Origin: Candidatus Jordarchaeum madagascarense
GTDB lineage: Archaea; Asgardarchaeota; Jordiarchaeia; Jordiarchaeales; Jordiarchaeaceae
Assembly (NCBI GenBank): GCA_019056875.1
Contig: DXJA01000386.1
Location: 1-5,683 of the forward strand
DNA: 5,683 bases
Direction: 5' to 3'
This document shows positions 5,645 through 5,683 of this stretch, piece after piece; positions within the stretch are counted from its first letter, which is position 1; each line of letters begins with the position of its first letter. Made by a program: the position numbers and the translations under genes. The notes under the pieces were generated by a model. That model ran no database searches and was not told the DNA's origin. It saw nothing but the letters and a program-made list of their open reading frames with translations.

Positions 5645-5683
5645 TTAAGTTTTTTTGGGTTTGATGCGTTTTTTAGCATCCCT
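5645..5683 (-). other. Possible C-terminal end of an upstream gene, or interrupted N-terminus of the TPR gene
   Basis: In the frame of the TPR gene, upstream of its in-frame TAA (5647-5645), the minus strand reads RDAKKRIKPKKT up to the window edge. This Lys-rich tail would suit the C-terminus of a preceding protein. Equally, the stop could interrupt one longer TPR gene, since TPR-like sequence continues right after it. An A7 run (about 5650-5656) next to the stop is a place where a frameshift could have happened. Twelve codons are too few to decide. Confidence 0.25.

Overview
The window most resembles a thermophile-like archaeon, probably of the TACK group. This is inferred from several weak signals that agree. 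There are purine-rich BRE plus TATA-like elements upstream of two minus-strand genes. A bare oligo-T cluster without a hairpin sits directly after one of them. One dehydrogenase is best started at a TTG placed behind a strong Shine-Dalgarno, Arg is mostly coded by AGA/AGG, and there is a coiled-coil plus PD-(D/E)XK-type protein of a kind common in hyperthermophiles. A deep-branching thermophilic bacterium is not excluded. No rRNA, tRNA, CRISPR array or intact mobile element was seen.

Layout. At 2-559 (+) lies the 3' part of a gene with a heptad-repeat coiled coil followed by a nuclease-like D...ExK core. A very short ORF overlaps its stop codon at 556-612. From 609 to 931 (-) there is the debris, or a frameshift-dependent version, of a small coiled-coil gene. 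It has no start codon, a GTTAA duplication at its 5' end, and an A_AAA_AAG slippery heptamer exactly where the reading frame would have to change. From 932 to 1149 there is AT-rich non-coding DNA holding a 31-bp interrupted palindrome and an 11-bp tandem duplication that makes a T-rich terminator.

From there to the right edge everything reads on the minus strand. In transcription order these are a large TPR plus beta-propeller-like repeat protein (5575 to 3311), a short-chain dehydrogenase of the gluconate-5-dehydrogenase type (3160 to 2360), and a zinc-dependent medium-chain dehydrogenase (2241 to 1150). Each dehydrogenase has its own TATA-like element and Shine-Dalgarno. They may therefore be separately initiated, although their order and spacing also allow one transcript.

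How they may work together. A zinc MDR dehydrogenase beside a gluconate-5-dehydrogenase-like SDR recalls the idnD/idnO pair that interconverts L-idonate, 5-ketogluconate and D-gluconate, so a sugar-acid or polyol oxidation/reduction couple is a reasonable guess. The substrates cannot be read from sequence. The TPR/propeller protein has no enzymatic signature and looks like a protein-interaction scaffold. Its DNA repeats show recent internal duplication, and its TPR array is cut by an in-frame stop near the window edge. The best candidates for something undescribed are the possible frameshift gene at 609-931, the palindrome at 1010-1040 and the 12-unit repeat protein.
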